A DNA stretch of 64,000 bases from assembly GCA_022376925.1 (NCBI GenBank), contig JAIOJX010000005.1:8708501-8772500 (forward strand), written 5' to 3'. The position numbers and the translations under genes are program-made. Source of the DNA: Tragulus kanchil. Its lineage: Eukaryota > Chordata > Mammalia > Artiodactyla > Tragulidae. This document shows, piece after piece, positions 11,477 through 23,827 of the stretch (positions are counted from its first letter, which is position 1; the number at the start of each line of letters is the position of its first letter). The notes beneath the pieces were generated by a model. The model saw nothing but the letters and a program-made list of their open reading frames with translations. It searched no databases and was not told the DNA's origin.

Positions 11477-11668
11477 GGGCTTCCCCTGTGACTCAGGTGT
11501 AAAAAAAACCCAAAAAACCCACCTTCCATGCAGCAGACAGAAAGATCCCCTGGAGGAGGGTATGAAAACTCCAGTTTTGCCTGGAGAATTCCACAGGCAG
11601 AGAAACCTGGTGGGCTGCAGTCCATAGAGTCTCAGAGAATTGGACATGACTGAAGCCACTGAGGACAC
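11477..11668 (+). mobile_element. Bov-tA SINE
   Basis: Forward element: 'gggcttcccctgtgactcag' head, 'agatcccctggaggagggta', 'gcctggagaattccacaggc', and 'attggacatgactgaagcca'. An A-rich substitution lies in the head-proximal part. Confidence 0.88.
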
Positions 11669-11679
11669 AGGCCTGCAGG

Positions 11680-11790
11680 CCTTATCTTCAAATAAGGTCA
11701 CATTCTCAAGTACTGGGGTTAGGACTTAAATGGATGAATTTGGTGGAGAGACACAATTCAACCTGTTAAGTCTTCAGGTTTATTTTTCTG
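11680..11790 (-). mobile_element. MaLR-like LTR fragment
   Basis: Antisense piece of an MLT1/MST-type mammalian LTR ('cttatcttcaaataaggtca...tggggttaggactt...gacacaattcaacctgtt'). Only the LTR edge is present and no coding part is seen. Confidence 0.5.
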
Positions 11791-12540
11791 TATAGCCCTT
11801 CAAAGAATTTTGAAAAACTATGTACTCCTCACACAGTTTAACGCTGACATTTAAGGATTTAAATCATAGGTTTAAACAGTCCCAAAGAATAAAATTTCTG
11901 GCATTTTGTAAATATTAACACTTGAAAATAAAATAGTTACCCTTTTAAGTATATCCAAGGGAATCTAAATTCCATAACAATTTGACTCAATAACCATAAT
12001 CCATTAGGAAAAACTCATGCATAATTTCCTGTGGAAAGTTTATTTCTTTCCATTTGCTCCTTTCCATTCCAATTCTCCCACAGAGTTTTATCTTCATGTA
12101 ATGTATTTTCATGCCAGAAAGTCTCTTTTTGAACCATGCTATCATACTTCTCCTTAACAAAACAGTGAATGGAAATTGAAATTTTGAAAGATGTGTTCTT
12201 TCCTGGGATTATGAAGCTATATTTAAACTTTTTTGTAGATTGGGCTGTTGCAATTATTATTGTCAATACAATTAATGAAAATAACAAACTTTTTTTAACA
12301 AAATAATTATTATATTGTTATTTCTTAAACAGAAAAAAGGAAATGTCATTGAAAGTGCTTCTCTGAAATGGTGCTTCTCTGTCTAGTTGATTTTTGCATC
12401 CATTGATGAGTGGCATAATGCTAAAACAACACAGATTTCTGCATTGATTATATGTCTGCTCCAACCCCATTTTTGATAGCAGTAACAGCTGAGAAGCAGA
12501 AAGACTTGGGTACTTTGCACTAGAAAGTAAAGTGGACTCT
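11791..12540. other. AT-rich unique sequence
   Basis: AT-rich with only short open frames. No recognised element. Confidence 0.45.
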
Positions 12541-12556
12541 GGGTGACCATTAGGAT

Positions 12557-12760
12557 GGTGGTGGTGGTGGTTTAGTCACTAAGTTGTGTCCGACTCTTTG
12601 TGACCTCATGGACAGTAGCCCGCCAGGCTCCTCTGTCCGTGGGATTTCCCAGGCAAGAATACTGGAGTGGGTTGCCATCTCCTGGGTATCTTCCCAATTC
12701 AGGGATCAAACTCGGGTCTCGTGCATTGCAGGTAGATTCTTTACCAACTGAGCCACAAGG
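12557..12760 (-). mobile_element. Bov-tA SINE with target duplication
   Basis: Reversed SINE preceded by a (GGT)n tract, which is the complement of its 3' tail. Perfect 10-base target duplications (ccattaggat) lie at 12547-12556 and 12761-12770. Confidence 0.92.
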
Positions 12761-12774
12761 CCATTAGGATATTC

Positions 12775-13980
12775 AATGGAATATTAATAAATTCCGTAAT
12801 AGCTGAAAAATAAAAAACATTATTTATTTAATTATTGATAAAAGTATCTATCTTACTATGTTTTAAAATACATTTTCAAACCTAAAGCTGCAGATTTATT
12901 TTGTTTAATTTATTAAGAAAAAAATCTTCCCAATGTAAATAAAACTAGTACCCTTTGTTAAACATTATCAGCAAGATAAGATTTATTTTCTGACAGAAAT
13001 GTTTTAACTTCCTTTTTAATTCAAGTGTTAATACTGGATTGAAAAGAATCTCATTAGGTATTCCCTGAATTTAATATTGAGTAAATATTAAATACTACCA
13101 AAACTTCTAAGAAAGAAATTTCAGAATGCATATTTTAAAAAGACATTTTAAGTGATGCACGCTCAATGTAATTAATTTACTTTATAATAAGTTATACAAT
13201 CAACTAAATGAATTGAGATATTGTTTCTCATTATTTAATTTATAATAATGTAACATATTATGTTTAACAAAAATCATACATTATTTTGAAGTGAGGCATA
13301 TGACAAAAAAAGCATGATGTTTCTTTGGCAAACATATCTGTGTGCATATATTGATTGTTGGTGTTCTGCTATGAGGAATAATTAATTAATTTAGAAGCAA
13401 ATACAAATATCATATATAAATAGTGCTATTAATTTCTAGGCCTCAGGATAAATCCTTTCCTAGTAAGTGAAAGCTACCTATGCTGGAACTCACTGATCTA
13501 GAAGCGAACATAGAATTTTATTATTTTGTTGTTTGTTTCCACAGGAGTAGAAAACAGTAAGTTTTATAAGTAAAATTATATAAGAATTGTGTTCAGCTAG
13601 AATACATGTTTGATGATATGCTTTTAGCATATGCACTTGAACTGCTTTATTGAAGCACACACACCAAATCAGAAAGGAACTACATTTATTTATCCAGTTT
13701 ACTTTGGGCAGTTTGGTAGTTTCAGGAAAACATTTTAAGTTAATTTAAGACAAATCCAAGTTACTAAAACACCTATTACTCTGGTCATTCAGAGCTACCT
13801 TTTTTTTTTTTTCAGCTGTTGATACGTTTTGGGCATAAATATTGAGGAGAGCCTACGCCTCAAACTGCCTTTACATGAAAAAGTTAGAGTATTAAAAATA
13901 CTTGACCTATGATTTGTTCTGATAAACAGCCCCTACCCCATCACTGCCCATAGAGTTGTTGACATTAGTCTAGGAATAAT
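12775..13980. other. AT-rich unique sequence
   Basis: Strongly AT-rich with dense stop codons. I see no gene, SINE or LINE here, only a short T-run near 13800. Confidence 0.45.
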
Positions 13981-13982
13981 TG

Positions 13983-14165
13983 AGGCCTGCAATGCAGAAG
14001 ACCTGGGTTCAATCCCTGGATTGGGACGATCCCTTGCAGAAGGAAATTGCAACCCACTCCAGTATTCTTGCCTGGAGAATCCCAAGAAGAGAGGAGCTTG
14101 GTGGGCTATAGTCTATAGGGTTGCAAAGAATTGGACACAACCGAAGCGCCTTAGTAAGCACATAT
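13983..14165 (+). mobile_element. Bov-tA SINE, 5'-truncated
   Basis: Forward element lacking the first bases of the head: 'ggcctgcaatgcagaagacc', 'ccagtattcttgcctggaga', and 'aattggacacaaccgaagcg'. Confidence 0.88.
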
Positions 14166-14837
14166 GAAGGATTCATATTAAATCTTCAGTCAATAAAACT
14201 GCCTCATCTCTGTCAGGTGTGCCAACCTTCCTTTACCTATGTATTAGTTTGGACCTAAATGTCCTAATTAATCTTGTTTACCTGTTTGTTGAGACTCTTT
14301 GGACTCTCATTTGCCCGTGGAAAGTTTCAGCTAGCATTTCTACAAGTGCCGTTCACCCTTGCTTAGTACGTTCTTGATATCCTTATTCAAGTCGTTCATC
14401 CCTGAAAAATTGAGACAAGCTCTAGGGGAGGTTTCTTAGACAGCTCTGGGGACAGCCACCAGGCCACTGCTCAGCACTGAGAAGATTGTTCATCAATTTT
14501 CTGTGTACTTCTAGAATGCAGAGGGCTGTGAGGGAAATGTGAGCCTGCTTAGCACCTGGGTCTCAGTGGTGGGGGTGGCAGTGGTGGTAGGCACTACTTC
14601 TACTTTTCTTTTTCCTTTTTTCTCACTCACCTCACCAAAGCTATGTAATTGCTGCAAGAAAGATAACGCAGCCTTGGCTTTTGGTTAAGCTGAAAATGAC
14701 AAGATTTACACTAAAACTCAATTTATTCCTCTTTCAAAAGGAACTAATAATGCTGGACACTAAATGAAAAATTTTAAGTCCTTAATGTGTTTTGGAAAGA
14801 AGAAAAATTCAGGAATACAAGAGGTGGTTTTTGCTTT

Positions 14838-15085
14838 TTATTTATCTATTTTTTGCCTCTAAGTCATCGTTCATTTTTCATCCATCTTTATTCTTTGTAT
14901 GTGTGGGTTTCCCATCACAGTGGTCTCTCTCATTACAGAGCACCAGCTTTGGGTGCACATGCTCCAGAGCACTGGCTGGTAATTGGACACACCAGCCACA
15001 TGGTATCCATCCGTGCCAGGGATTGAACCGGTGCCCCCTGTGCTGCAAGGTGGACTCTCTACCCACTGGACCACCAGGGAAAATC
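14838..15085 (-). mobile_element. CHR-type SINE, variant subfamily
   Basis: Reversed element with A-rich tail complement, an 'aattggacacaccagccaca' body and 'ctggaccaccagggaaa' head complement. It shares the 'aattggacacacc' block with the element at 30960-31246, unlike the other CHR SINEs here. Confidence 0.75.
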
Positions 15086-15112
15086 TGATTTTTGCTTTTA
15101 AAGACTTGTGGT

Positions 15113-15347
15113 GGGGCTTCCCTGGTAGCTCACTGGTGAAGAGTTCACCTGCCAGCGCAGGAGACACAGGTTCGATCCCTGATCTTGGAGGATCCCACAT
15201 GCTGTGGAGAAACTAAGCCTGTGAGCCACAACTATGGAGCCTGTACTCTAGAGCACTGGAACCGCAACTATCGAGCCCATGTGCCACAACTATTGAAGCC
15301 CATGTCCCCTCGAGCCTGAGTTCCACAGCAAGAGACGTCACCACCAC
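15113..15347 (+). mobile_element. CHR-type SINE cut by the duplication join
   Basis: Forward element from 'ggggcttccctggtagctca'. It stops abruptly at 15347, where duplication 4 jumps back. The complete counterpart is 16243-16574. Confidence 0.88.
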
Positions 15348-16477
15348 TGTGCCAACCTTCCTTTACCTATGTATTAGTTTGGACCTAAATGTCCTAATTA
15401 ATCTTGTTTACCTGTTTGTTGAGACTCTTTGGACTCTCATTTGCCCGTGGAAAGTTTCAGCTAGCATTTCTACAAGTGCCGTTCACCCTTGCTTAGTACG
15501 TTCTTGATATCCTTATTCAAGTCGTTCATCCCTGAAAAATTGAGACAAGCTCTAGGGGAGGTTTCTTAGACAGCTCTGGGGACAGCCACCAGGCCACTGC
15601 TCAGCACTGAGAAGATTGTTCATCAATTTTCTGTGTACTTCTAGAATGCAGAGGGCTGTGAGGGGAATGTGAGCCTGCTTAGCACCTGGGTCTCAGTGGT
15701 GGGGGTGGCAGTGGTGGTAGGCACTACTTCTACTTTTCTTTTTCCTTTTTTCTCACTCACCTCACCAAAGCTATGTAATTGCTGCAAGAAAGATAACGCA
15801 GCCTTGGCTTTTGGTTAAGCTGAAAATGACAAGATTTACACTAAAACTCAATTTATTCCTCTTTCAAAAGGAACTAATAATGCTGGACACTAAATGAAAA
15901 ATTTTAAGTCCTTAATGTGTTTTGGAAAGAAGAAAAATTCAGGAATACAAGAGGTGGTTTTTGCTTTTTATTTATCTATTTTTTGCCTCTAAGTCATCGT
16001 TCATTTTTCATCCATCTTTATTCTTTGTATGTGTGGGTTTCCCATCACAGTGGTCTCTCTCATTACAGAGCACCAGCTTTGGGTGCACATGCTCCAGAGC
16101 ACTAGCTGGTAATTGGACACACCAGCCACATGGTATCCATCCGTGCCAGGGATTGAACCGGTGCCCCCTGTGCTGCAAGGTGGACTCTCTACCCACTGGA
16201 CCACCAGGGAAAATCTGATTTTTGCTTTTAAAGACTTGTGGTGGGGCTTCCCTGGTATCTCAGTGGTGAAGAGTTCACCTGCTAATGCAGGAGACACAGG
16301 TTCGATCCCTGATCCGGGAAGATCCCACTTGCTGTGGAGCAACTAAGTCTGTGAGCCACAACTATGGAGCCTGTGCTCTAGAGCTTCGGAGCTGCAACTA
16401 TGGAGCCCGTATGCCGCAACTACTGAAGCCCATGTGCCCTAGAGCCTGAGTTCCACAGCAAGAGAAGTCACCACCAC
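15348..16477 (+). repeat. duplication 4, copy B
   Basis: Second copy of 14218-15347. It continues into the rest of the CHR SINE. Confidence 0.97.
15968..16215 (-). mobile_element. CHR-type variant SINE, duplicate copy
   Basis: Copy of 14838-15085 with a single visible G/A change near 16104. Confidence 0.75.
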
Positions 16478-16574
16478 AAGAAGCCTGCTCACCTCAACCA
16501 GAGAGTAGCCCCCACTCCCTGCAACTAGAGAAGAGCCTGTGGCAGCAGTGAAAACCCAGAATAGCCAAAAAAAA
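16243..16574 (+). mobile_element. CHR-type SINE, complete
   Basis: Forward element with head, full body and a poly-A end. Near-perfect target duplications (aaagMcttgtgg) lie at 16230-16241 and 16575-16586. Confidence 0.92.
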
Positions 16575-16586
16575 AAAGCCTTGTGG

Positions 16587-18009
16587 CGCCATCAGGAAAA
16601 AATGTGCATCCAGCAGTCAAGCCGTGGGTGACTTCAGAGCAGGGCAAAACGTTGTTTTATCTGGATTCTTCCTGTTGTGTCATTCCAAATGGGTTATTTT
16701 TAAGCACACAAGCACAAATATTTATTTCTTGGCTGCTAGTTTCTGGTCTCACCTCAGTTGCTATTTTAGCGATTGTCCTATAAATGGACAGTGCCGTGAT
16801 CTCACAGAACTGTGAAAAGGGGAGAGGAGAAAGGCAAGCAGCAAGCCTGAGTCCATGACTGGGGAGACAAGCACAGCATCCGCCATGAGTGCGGTTAGCA
16901 AGCAAAAGCCAACAGGAAAGTGAGAAATGGAGATGCTGCCCCACGGTCGGGAATGGGTTCTTTGCCATTTAGGGGAGAGTTAGGTTCTTTATGAAGCGAT
17001 AAGACTGGCAGACGCTGACGACAAAGGGCAACAAACAGGGAGCGGAGAGCAAGTCTTGCCTTTCTTTATGAAACCCTAAGAGAAGAGGCAAATATGGCGG
17101 GAACGGCAAAGCAGAGATGGAGATCCAGAGTCAGGGCCAGAGTGAGAAAGCCAAGGATGGAAGGCTGGATTTCACGTAGAGAGAGTGCCTTATTACCTAG
17201 CTCAGTAACAAAATGAGCTGAGATGAAGTCCTAGCCACTTATCTTGAATACACTTATAGGCATGATCAGCACCAGGACAGTAATTGAGGCACGTAAGAAA
17301 GGACATAGACTTTCCCTCAGAAGGAAAATATTATCTGGTTTCCTATGAAAATGTTTATTGCGACAGTCGTCTCCATGGGGTTATTCATTTATACCATGAA
17401 CATTATTTATCAGCTCATGCATTTTATTTAACACATGTCAAGATCGACCTTCTAGGTTTATGGTGTTGCTGCCCAGGCACTGCCTGCAGAAAAGGGGGCT
17501 CATTTAAAGTTGAGTTTTCCACGTGGCTGTAGCAAATCTGTCTGAAGCCAGGCTGTGTTTTTTTCACCATGGTCCATTCCTTATCATCAGAAGGTGTGGC
17601 GGTGGGGGGAGCGGGCGGAGGTAGAGAGTGATTTAAAAATATTAAAGACTAGAAACACTAGTCCTTAGAAACCTCATCCTTAGTACTTAATCCATTTTTG
17701 CAATCTCTCAGGAAACTTGAGAAAGGGAAGGAAGTCTGCGTCTCTCTTTAGGCACTGATTACATAAGGTGAGGTTAGTTTTCCCATCTGGTGCATGGAAT
17801 CCACCTCATCGCTTTGCAGTCATACGTCTGCCTTCCTTAAGTCTATTTGCATCTAGCTAAGCAGACAGAAGAAGGTGTAGCCTAGAATAGAAAAAAGGAT
17901 ATGGAAAGGTAAAAAAGAGGAACAAATATGTGGAGGGCAAAGAAAGGAGATAGAGGATAATTTATTTCTAAGCTCACCTTTCAGAATGAGTCCAACCTCT
18001 TAGGGTCCA
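16587..18009. other. no gene or repeat recognised
   Basis: Unique sequence. A G-rich patch at about 17597-17622 is the only local oddity. No supported coding exon. Confidence 0.45.
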
Positions 18010-18240
18010 GTCATGCATTCAGGCATTTACCATTTATTGAACACGTAGATGCCAGGTATTACAGGATCCAAAGTCTCTAGACAACAAGGCATACATAGAC
18101 AAAGAAAACACGACCCTGACCCTTCAGAAACTTTCTGTCCAGGAGAGAAGCTGCGTGAGTGAAATAAGCCACATATGTCAAGAGCTGTGTAGAGACGTGC
18201 GCAGGGCACTGTGGGAGAAGAGAGCAAAGGCTCAGACTCT
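18010..18240 (+). mobile_element. ancient MIR-like repeat
   Basis: Diverged similarity to 'catttattgaacac.t...gccagg.at...' followed by a 'gaccctgacccttcagaaac' segment, as in old MIR-type repeats. Tentative. Confidence 0.35.
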
Positions 18241-18243
18241 CCC

Positions 18244-19288
18244 TAGACATCTGGAAGGCTTCCTGGAGGAAGTGGTGCCTTTAGCTGGTTGAAAACAAAG
18301 GAAAGAAGATTCAGGGTAGAGAAGGGAGTGTCTTTGAAGGCACAGGGGGTAGAAAACAGTTCAGTGTACCTGGAGTATTGGAAAAGAGAGAGGAGAAGGT
18401 GGGGATGTCAAAAAGTGAAGGATATGGAACTCTCCTTATTTGCAAGCTAATAAGTTAACTGGATCCATTTCACTGATGCTGGCAAATGCCACGTGACTCC
18501 TAGGTCAGAAACCAAGGACTTCACTGTTGAAGGTACAGCAAGCAGCATAAGCATTGGCATGTTTACATTGGTTTCCCTTCCCCTTGATGTCCCACACGGG
18601 AGATATGACGATCTACAGGGATGCTGCCCATTCAGTGGATTTGTGTCGCAGCTGAGAGACCCAAAGCCCAGGGCACAGTACTGTTTATGCAAGCAACCAG
18701 CTCTCCAGTCCCCCTCGCCAAGGGAGTGAGCAGTGACGCAGCAGTCATGCTGTAGTAACCTTATGTGACTAGCTACACGACGGTTCTGGATCAGGAAATA
18801 GAAGAGTCTTGCAGTCTGGCACCCTCAGCTAGAGGGCAGACAGAGTTTGTATCCACGATGGACGGTCTCTTCCAACAGCAGCTAGAGAGTTAAACAGGGT
18901 CTAGACCATTAAGGGGGCCTTAGGCAACGCTAGGGAATTTGAAGACATGAGGAGCCACTGAAGACTTTTGACCAGAGGATGTGATGATGGGAACTATACT
19001 TTGAAAAGATGATTCACATAACTGTGAGAAAAGATTAGACAGATAGCTGAGAGAATGCACAGCACTTAGCTGGGAGGCAATTTCAGGGCACCATGTGTGC
19101 GATTAATTGCCCAAGGTCAAGGTGGTAGAGACAGAGCAGGGGAGAGTTTACAAGTCCAAGAGGACTAAAGAAGGCAGAATCAAAAGCATTTTTGTGGGTT
19201 TAGTAAAAAAAGAAATTTATGGAAAAATGTGACAGGTGATATTACCAATAACTTACTTTATGTCGTGCATTATGTTGGCATTTTACAT
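18244..19288 (+). repeat. duplication 5, copy A
   Basis: Matches 19332-20376 (offset 1088). It is followed by 43 bases (19289-19331) that match neither continuation. Confidence 0.97.
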
Positions 19289-19331
19289 TTGCATTACTTA
19301 CCCCATTATCACGTAAGAGAGAAATGACTCT

Positions 19332-20376
19332 TAGACATCTGGAAGGCTTCCTGGAGGAAGTGGTGCCTTTAGCTGGTTGAAAACAAAGGAAAGAAGATTC
19401 AGGGTAGAGAAGGGAGTGTCTTTGAAGGCACAGGGGGTAGAAAACAGTTCAGTGTACCTGGAGTATTGGAAAAGAGAGAGGAGAAGGTGGGGATGTCAAA
19501 AAGTGAAGGATATGGAACTCTCCTTATTTGCAAGCTAATAAGTTAACTGGATCCATTTCACTGATGCTGGCAAATGCCACGTGACTCCTAGGTCAGAGAC
19601 CAAGGACTTCACTGTTGAAGGTACAGCAAGCAGCATAAGCATTGGCATGTTTACATTGGTTTCCCTTCCCCTTGATGTCCCACACGGGAGATATGACGAT
19701 CTACAGGGATGCTGCCCATTCAGTGGATTTGTGTCGCAGCTGAGAGACCCAAAGCCCAGGGCACAGTACTGTTTATGCAAGCAACCAGCTCTCCAGTCCC
19801 CCTCGCCAAGGGAGTGAGCAGTGACGCAGCAGTCATGCTGTAGTAACCTTATGTGACTAGCTACACGACGGTTCTGGATCAGGAAATAGAAGAGTCTTGC
19901 AGTCTGGCACCCTCAGCTAGAGGGCAGACAGAGTTTGTATCCACGATGGACGGTCTCTTCCAACAGCAGCTAGAGAGTTAAACAGGGTCTAGACCATTAA
20001 GGGGGCCTTAGGCAACGCTAGGGAATTTGAAGACATGAGGAGCCACTGAAGACTTTTGACCAGAGGATGTGATGATGGGAACTATACTTTGAAAAGATGA
20101 TTCACATAACTGTGAGAAAAGATTAGACAGATAGCTGAGAGAATGCACAGCACTTAGCTGGGAGGCAATTTCAGGGCACCATGTGTGCGATTAATTGCCC
20201 AAGGTCAAGGTGGTAGAGACAGAGCAGGGGAGAGTTTACAAGTCCAAGAGGACTAAAGAAGGCAGAATCAAAAGCATTTTTGTGGGTTTAGTAAAAAAAG
20301 AAATTTATGGAAAAATGTGACAGGTGATATTACCAATAACTTACTTTATGTCGTGCATTATGTTGGCATTTTACAT
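19332..20376 (+). repeat. duplication 5, copy B
   Basis: Second copy of 18244-19288, with an A/G difference near 19598. Its last ~57 bases recur again at the start of duplication 6. Confidence 0.97.
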
Positions 20377-20445
20377 GTATTAGCTTATTTGATCTCATAG
20401 ATACTGTTCTTAGCCTTATTTCACAGATGAGGAAATGGATGGAGG
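20346..20445 (+). mobile_element. MIR SINE fragment
   Basis: Good MIR core: 'cattttacatgtattagctt...gatctcatag...tttcacagatgaggaaatgg'. The same element is cut off at 19288 in duplication 5 copy A and recurs at 21432-21531. Confidence 0.75.
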
Positions 20446-20559
20446 GAACCTAGAAGGTGGCTGCCCAGGTGGCTGGGTGGTGCTTCCCTCGCTGAGATGA
20501 GGCACAGCAGGGATGCAGTCATGCCGGCAGGAGAGTGAGGCATTTGGTTTGGGCTCCTA

Positions 20560-20733
20560 TTATTGCCTCGTGTTTGTGAACCCTCCAGATTCCCTTGTTG
20601 ACGCTCTTGTCCCCGGTGTGACGGCATTTAGAGATAGGGTCGCTGGGTTGTGATTATGGTTACATGAGGTCCTGTGGCTGTGAGGATTTCAGTGCTCTTA
20701 AAGGAGAAGGAAGACAAAGACACCCCTCTCTCC

Positions 20734-20772
<39 letters not shown>

Positions 20773-20970
20773 CACCAAGTCAAGTCTGTGTGAGCTCATA
20801 GCAAGAGGATGGCACTCTCTACCCACCGGGAAGAGGGCCTTCACTGGGAACTGAGTCTGGTGGCACTTGGATCTCAGACTTTCCGGCCTGCCGACCTGTG
20901 AGAACTAAATCCCGGTTACTTAGGCTGCCTTTCTTACGGCAGTCTGAGCACACTAAGACAGCTGAGTGGA
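20560..20970 (+). mobile_element. MaLR-like LTR with CA insertion
   Basis: Old LTR resembling MST/MLT1: 'tgtgacggcatttagagata', 'ttacatgaggtcctgtgg', 'gaagagggccttcactggga', 'ctgtgagaactaaatcccgg', 'gcacactaagacagc'. A (CA)n tract of about 33 bases (20738-20770) sits inside. No internal retroelement genes are seen. Confidence 0.6.
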
Positions 20971-21405
20971 GTGAGAGGTAACTGGGGAACATCATAAAGG
21001 TGATTTCTAGTAGATATTTCAAGCCTTTGTTCGAGAAGTAGATTTAGAAGGAGTCATTGAATGGGTGAAAGGTGAGTTTGGATGTAATCTTGAAAAGTAC
21101 GAAGAGTGAGAGGTGCAAAGGGCCATGGAATGGAGCTGTGAAGAGTGCCTGTATTTGGGGGGCAGGCAGAGGAAGAAAGCCCCCAAAAGACAGAAAACGA
21201 GCAGTCACAGTGATAGAAGGGAAGAGAAGGAGAAGCCACATATCCTAGGAGGAGAGAATTACACAAAGAGAGGGCAGTCTTTGCGTGGCTTGATCTCAGG
21301 TTGGGTACTGAAAACAGCGTGCCCACTGAGCGAGGCAGTTTCTGGCTGTCACAAGGGTAGTGTAAGATGAGTAGGCAGTCACTGAAATTTGAATGTAAAA
21401 AAAAA

Positions 21406-21821
21406 ACAGGTGATATTACCAATAACTTACTTTATGTCGTGCATTATGTTGGCATTTTACATGTATTAGCTTATTTGATCTCATAGATACTGTTCTTAGC
21501 CTTATTTCACAGATGAGGAAATGGATGGAGGGAACCTAGAAGGTGGCTGCCCAGGTGGCTGGGTGGTGCTTCCCTCGCTGAGATGAGGCACAGCAGGGAT
21601 GCAGTCATGCCGGCAGGAGAGTGAGGCATTTGGTTTGGGCTCCTATTATTGCCTCGTGTTTGTGAACCCTCCAGATTCCCTTGTTGACGCTCTTGTCCCC
21701 GGTGTGACGGCATTTAGAGATAGGGTCGCTGGGTTGTGATTATGGTTACATGAGGTCCTGTGGCTGTGAGGATTTCAGTGCTCTTAAAGGAGAAGGAAGA
21801 CAAAGAAACCTCTCTCTCCCT

Positions 21822-21858
<37 letters not shown>

Positions 21859-22480
21859 CACCAAGTCAAGTCTGTGTGAGCTCATAGCAAGAGGATGGCA
21901 CTCTCTACCCACCGGGAAGAGGGCCTTCACTGGGAACTGAGTCTGGTGGCACTTGGATCTCAGACTTTCCGGCCTGCCGACCTGTGAGAACTAAATCCCG
22001 GTTACTTAGGCTGCCTTTCTTACGGCAGTCTGAGCACACTAAGACAGCTGAGTGGAGTGAGAGGTAACTGGGGAACATCATAAAGGTGATTTCTAGTAGA
22101 TATTTCAAGCCTTTGTTCGAGAAGTAGATTTAGAAGGAGTCATTGAATGGGTGAAAGGTGAGTTTGGATGTAATCTTGAAAAGTACGAAGAGTGAGAGGT
22201 GCAAAGGGCCATGGAATGGAGCTGTGAAGAGTGCCTGTATTTGGGGGGCAGGCAGAGGAAGAAAGCCCCCAAAAGACAGAAAATGAGCAGTCACAGTGAT
22301 AGAAGGGAAGAGAAGGAGAAGCCACATATCCTAGGAGGAGAGAATTACACAAAGAGAGGGCAGTCTTCGCGTGGCTTGATCTCAGGTTGGGTACTGAAAA
22401 CAGCGTGCCCACTGAGCGAGGCAGTTTCTGGCTGTCACAAGGGTAGTGTAAGATGAGTAGGCAGTCACTGAAATTTGAAT
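21406..22480 (+). repeat. duplication 6, copy B
   Basis: Second copy of 20320-21394, with a few substitutions (for example near 21806-21822 beside the CA tract and near 22284). Confidence 0.97.
21646..22056 (+). mobile_element. MaLR-like LTR, duplicate copy
   Basis: Copy of 20560-20970 carried by duplication 6. Confidence 0.6.
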
Positions 22481-23510
22481 TAGAAATAAAGGTGAAATGC
22501 CATTTGTTAAGTGAGGCAGTTACTTCAGTGAAAGACTTTATAGGATGTTCAGTCAGTGTTGGTTGGAGGACTATGTGATGCAGCAGCAGCAAGATGAAAA
22601 TCTTTATTTTTCTTTTCCTAAAAAATGTTTCCATATATCTTTGGAAGAGAATTTAGTTGGCCTTCAAGAAGGTCATAGCAAGAATATGCATTCCTCTTGC
22701 ACAGGCTGGAAAAACAAAACGGGCACATGTCCCAGATATTCCACTTACGTTTCAGACAGAGTCTGGACTCTGATCTAGCATCCCTGTGCCTTGTTCTGCA
22801 ATAAAAATTGTACACAAGGGGTTAAGGGAAGAGAGCTGGCTGTTTTGTTGGTGATGCTGAAACAGACTGCTGTTTGTAAACATGTGGGGAGTCATTAAGA
22901 TAGTAGAGAGCAGAGACTGGCCCAAAAGATCATGTGGTGGAGACCCTTAATCTTTTGCTGCAGTTAATTAACAGCCGAAGGGAGAAAATAAAGGAGAAAA
23001 GCAATGCTAAAAGATAAAAAGAAAAGAAAAGAAAGAAAACATGGGCATAGGGTCAAGCAGTATATTTGCTGCGGAAGGAGATGATTATGATGATCTCTGA
23101 TGATGCATAGGGCTAACGTCAGTTTGTGAAAGTTCTGTACTGCCTCTCTCCTTCTGCAGATCTGTGCTAACTCAGCTACTCCTCTCCTCTGCTCAGTGAA
23201 CCTGGTCAATATATTATTATATTTCGGGTATGTGTCTTGATGGGGGGATTCTATATAGCTAGATATATGGCTGTGATAAGTAGTTTTACAGTAGGCAAAT
23301 ATCCCAAAATGACAAAAGGCGCGGGATAATGTTCTTAGGTGAATGTAATTCAAAAGGTAACTAAGCTTGCTGTCACCTGTGACCAAAGGGAGACAGCATC
23401 TTTCCATCGAAAGATAGTCTTCCCCAAATATTGACTATCGCAGCTTATCTAGCCAGTTGAAGAATTACTGAATTTTAAAGGTGAAAGGGCTTTTAAAAAT
23501 CAAATTTTAT
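22481..23510. other. no gene or repeat recognised
   Basis: Unique sequence with an AAAGA-rich patch near 23010-23040. Nothing assigned. Confidence 0.45.
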
Positions 23511-23590
23511 GATTTCTTATTTTTACAGTTGAAAATTGAGGCCTCAAATAGGTTAAATTACATCTCCACAGTCCCTGCATGGGAAGGGCG
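23510..23590 (+). mobile_element. MIR remnant
   Basis: 'tttttacagttgaaaattga' followed by 'ggttaaattacatctccaca' fits the MIR core end. Highly diverged. Duplication 7 starts within it. Confidence 0.35.
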
Positions 23591-23663
23591 GCAGGGTCTA
23601 AGTCAGCACAGAGGTTTTCTAGTAACTTTGTTGTTACTCTTTGCATGTGGTTCACGTGTGACC

Positions 23664-23746
23664 TGTTGTTTTGTTGTTGTTTAGCTTCTAAGTCACGTCT
23701 GAGTCTTTTGCGCCCCATGGACTGTAGCCCGCCAGAGTCCTTAATA
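23664..23746 (-). mobile_element. Bov-tA SINE fragment
   Basis: Short reversed piece ('tctgagtcttttgcgcccca' then 'ctgtagcccgccagagtcc') preceded by a (GTT)n tail complement. Copy at 24801-24883. Confidence 0.8.
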
Positions 23747-23827
23747 GAAGAGGTTAAACATGTTGTTCAGTGTTAAGACACATTTGAAATTATTTTTTAA
23801 AACTGCTCTCTCTACTCTACACTTAGG

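Larger units (their letters stand above)
14218..15347 (+). repeat. duplication 4, copy A
   Basis: Matches 15348-16477 (offset 1130). The first ~890 bases are nearly identical. The last ~235 bases, inside a CHR SINE, differ at roughly 20 positions from copy B. The join has no overlap and no filler. Confidence 0.97.
20320..21394 (+). repeat. duplication 6, copy A
   Basis: Matches 21406-22480 (offset 1086). An 11-base filler (gt followed by A-run) separates the copies. Confidence 0.97.

Noticed and set aside
22140..22634. Open frame of 164 codons on the minus strand
   Set aside because: Its shared half has a different N-terminal part in the other duplicate (21054-21422). I recognise no family, and there is no supporting exon context.
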